Below are positions 23,722-25,057 of a stretch of DNA of 25,057 nt, one piece after another. Position 1 is the first letter of the stretch; each line of letters starts with the position of its first letter. The stretch covers positions 1 to 25,057 of the forward strand of contig JBFWVT010000076.1 in the NCBI GenBank assembly GCA_050246595.1, read 5' to 3'. The notes under the pieces were generated by a model. It did no database searches. It saw only the letters and a program-made list of their open reading frames with translations, and was not told the origin of the DNA. Made by a program: the position numbers and the translations under genes. The stretch comes from DATARH01 sp050246595. Its GTDB lineage: Bacteria > Pseudomonadota > Alphaproteobacteria > ATCC43930 > CGMCC-115725.

Positions 23722-24095
23722 TTGCCCGCGCTGCGGCGCCAACCCGTCCTCAATGCATTTATTCACCGTCGCGGCCAATGCGGCAATGCAGGCTGCCGGA
23801 GAGGCAGAGGCAATGTGATACGCGGCGACCCGCTGGAACCGCTTCACGGCGTTCCGGTAGCGGTGAAGAATCTCGTTTCGACAGCTTGCATCCGCACGGC
23901 CTGGGGTTCGTTGATCTTCAGGGATCATAGTTCGGTCGAGGACGCTGTCACTGTCGCACGATTGAAGCGCGCCGGCGCTGTTATCGTCGGCAAGACAACG
24001 ACCCCGGAATTCAGCCGGCAATGCCTGACCGGGGCCCCGCTGTTCGGCCGCACGCGCAATGCCTGGCGCGCCGACCGCACGAGCGATGGTTCATA
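23722..24095 (+). pseudogene. amidase-signature family fragment, frameshifted and truncated
   Basis: LNAF followed by a shift of frame into TVAANAAMQAAGEAEAM, a stop, and a return to the first frame at PLEPLHGVPVAVKNLV, gives the N-terminal third of an amidase (the usual NAFI...GPLHGVPVAVKD). It continues EDAVTVARLKRAGAVIVGKT, TTPEFSRQCLTGAPLFGRTR and NAWRADRT. The catalytic lysine codon (23866-23868) survives. The GGSSGG serine region is reduced to SDGS and the remainder is missing, next to an IS5-type remnant. At least two frameshifts plus truncation make it non-functional. It starts within about 35 bp of the crotonase stop, so its own 5' end is lost too. Confidence 0.75.
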
Positions 24096-24145
24096 CCGGA
24101 TGGCGCAATTCGGGCATTGCTGGCAGGGGACGCCGTGCCAATAGA

Positions 24146-24885
24146 TCAGGAGACGACAAGATCGTCGCGGGCGAGGCGGCGGAAGCGGGCGGCCCGGGCG
24201 AAGGATCGCTCGACCGCCCAGCGCCGCGGCCGCAACACAAAGCCGCGCTTGACTTTGGGACGTTTCATGACGATCAGGCGGATACCGCGCGCCGCCGCTT
24301 CGCCCGCCGGCGTCTCGCCGGTATAGCCCTAATCGACACAGGCAGTCGCGACACTCTCACCGGTGGCCGCCGCCACCGCCGCGGCGAGCCGGCCGATCTG
24401 TGCCCGGTCTTACTCGTCGGCCGGTATGAGGTGGGCCGCCAGAAGGTGACCCACCGGATCGACCGCCAGGTGCAGCTTTGATCCGTGCTTGCGCCTGGCC
24501 CCGTCCCAGCCGGCACGAGGTCCGCTCTCGGAGGCGGATTACAGGGTGCGGCTGTCGAGAATGGCCGCCGCAGGGCGCTCGTTGCGGCTCGCGAAGTCGC
24601 GCAGCAGACCACGCAAATCATGCAACATGGCTTCGAACACACCAGCCGCGAGCCAGCGCATCGCCTGCTGATAGACGATCTGCCACGGCGGAAAGTCGTG
24701 CGGCAGCGCCCGACACGGTGCCCCCGTCCAGGTGATCTACTTCAGCGCATCAAACACCCCCGGCGCAGTTCGTGCCAGCACTGCACCGCCTCTTCCGGCA
24801 GCAACGACAGATAGGGCGCCACAAACGCCCACTCGGCATCCTTGCTGTCGCTGCGAGACGGTCTTAAAGGGTGGAAAAATCGCAT
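24146..24885 (-). pseudogene. decayed IS5-family transposase
   Basis: On the minus strand from ATG 24885: DAEWAFVAPYLSLLPEEAVQ, then a frameshift at a run of five Gs into VFDALK, DFPPWQIVYQQAMRWLAAGV, LRDFASRNERPAAAILDSRT, GSKLHLAVDPVGHLLAAHLI, EAAARGIRLIVMKRPKVKRG and RRWAVERSFARAARFRRLAR. This is the IS5/IS1031-type DDE transposase, with Asp (ILDSRT), Asp (CVD) and Glu (AVERSF) still in place. Four in-frame stops interrupt it: TAG at 24737-24739, TAA at 24539-24541, TAA at 24410-24412 and TAG at 24329-24331. Three of these replace glutamine codons expected in the family. The C-terminal 25 or so residues are missing. No inverted repeats were identified at either end. Confidence 0.85.
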
Positions 24886-24955
24886 CACCCTAATTCTAAG
24901 CTCGCCCGCGATCCCTAACAGCTTCTAGCCACAGCGTATAGCCCGGGGAGACACC

Positions 24956-25057
24956 ATGCCGGGGATCCTGGTCGTTGGCGCCGGCCCAGTCGGCCTGACA
25001 ATGGCCGCCGAACTGGCCCGACACGGGGTCAACTGCCGGATTATCGACCGGCTCGCC
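24956..25057 (+). CDS. FAD-dependent monooxygenase, N-terminal part only
   Basis: ATG 24956 with GGGGAG 6 nt upstream opens a frame that runs off the right edge after 34 codons. It reads ILVVGAGPVGLTMAAELARH then GVNCRIIDR, an FAD-binding Rossmann motif (GxGxxG with Gly8, Gly10, Gly13, acidic Asp31). The GPVGLTMAAEL variant is typical of the PheA/TfdB/MhpA-type aromatic hydroxylase family (PF01494). Consistent with a catabolic gene, but substrate and length cannot be seen. Confidence 0.8.
   Translation, partial: MPGILVVGAGPVGLTMAAELARHGVNCRIIDRLA

Noticed and set aside
1..25057. CRISPR array, tRNA, rRNA or prophage genes
   Set aside because: Scanned for regularly spaced repeats, tRNA-like cloverleafs, conserved rRNA segments and phage structural genes; none seen.

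Overview
The window looks like chromosomal DNA from a high-GC alphaproteobacterium, most plausibly of the Rhodospirillales/Rhizobiales type. This rests on high GC with strongly G/C-biased third positions, many 1-44 nt gene overlaps, the order lgt - MidA-type methyltransferase - pgeF, and a palindromic element that reads as PGGSRDP...VPASAGT, a peptide signature I associate with alphaproteobacterial genomes. No rRNA or tRNA is present, so the placement is an inference.

Left part (1-4760): the 5' tip of an unidentified minus-strand gene, then a minus-strand pair in which glycerate 2-kinase (ttuD) is followed by an overlapping pyruvate kinase (pyk), both in lower glycolysis. Divergent from them is a periplasmic HtrA/DegP-type serine protease with two PDZ domains.

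Transport block (4806-9511): an acyl-CoA dehydrogenase followed by a translationally coupled branched-chain-amino-acid-type ABC transporter, livHMGF, with no substrate-binding protein in view. The dehydrogenase has lost its stop codon and is open in frame through a 26-bp perfect inverted repeat into LivH. The result is a predicted 759-residue dehydrogenase-permease fusion ORF.

Housekeeping and envelope block (9521-19149): priA (minus) diverges from an orphan mlaC-like gene. Then come a glycine-zipper lipoprotein, lgt, a MidA/NDUFAF7-type methyltransferase, pgeF, a proline-rich lipoprotein and a small four-cysteine secreted protein. A tiny lipoprotein and the NAD(+) diphosphatase nudC lie on the minus strand. 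Lgt therefore sits among several of its own predicted substrates.

Accessory block (19200-25057): a frameshifted IS3-type transposase remnant, an AT-richer FAD oxidoreductase of the UDP-galactopyranose-mutase/protoporphyrinogen-oxidase-like type, an alpha/beta-hydrolase esterase, and a crotonase closely resembling 6-oxocamphor (beta-diketone) hydrolase. These are followed by a broken amidase, a decayed IS5-type transposase with four in-frame stops, and the start of an FAD-dependent monooxygenase. It reads as a transposon-scarred catabolic region. The strongest points for follow-up are the repeat-associated ACAD-LivH fusion and the beta-diketone-hydrolase-like crotonase.
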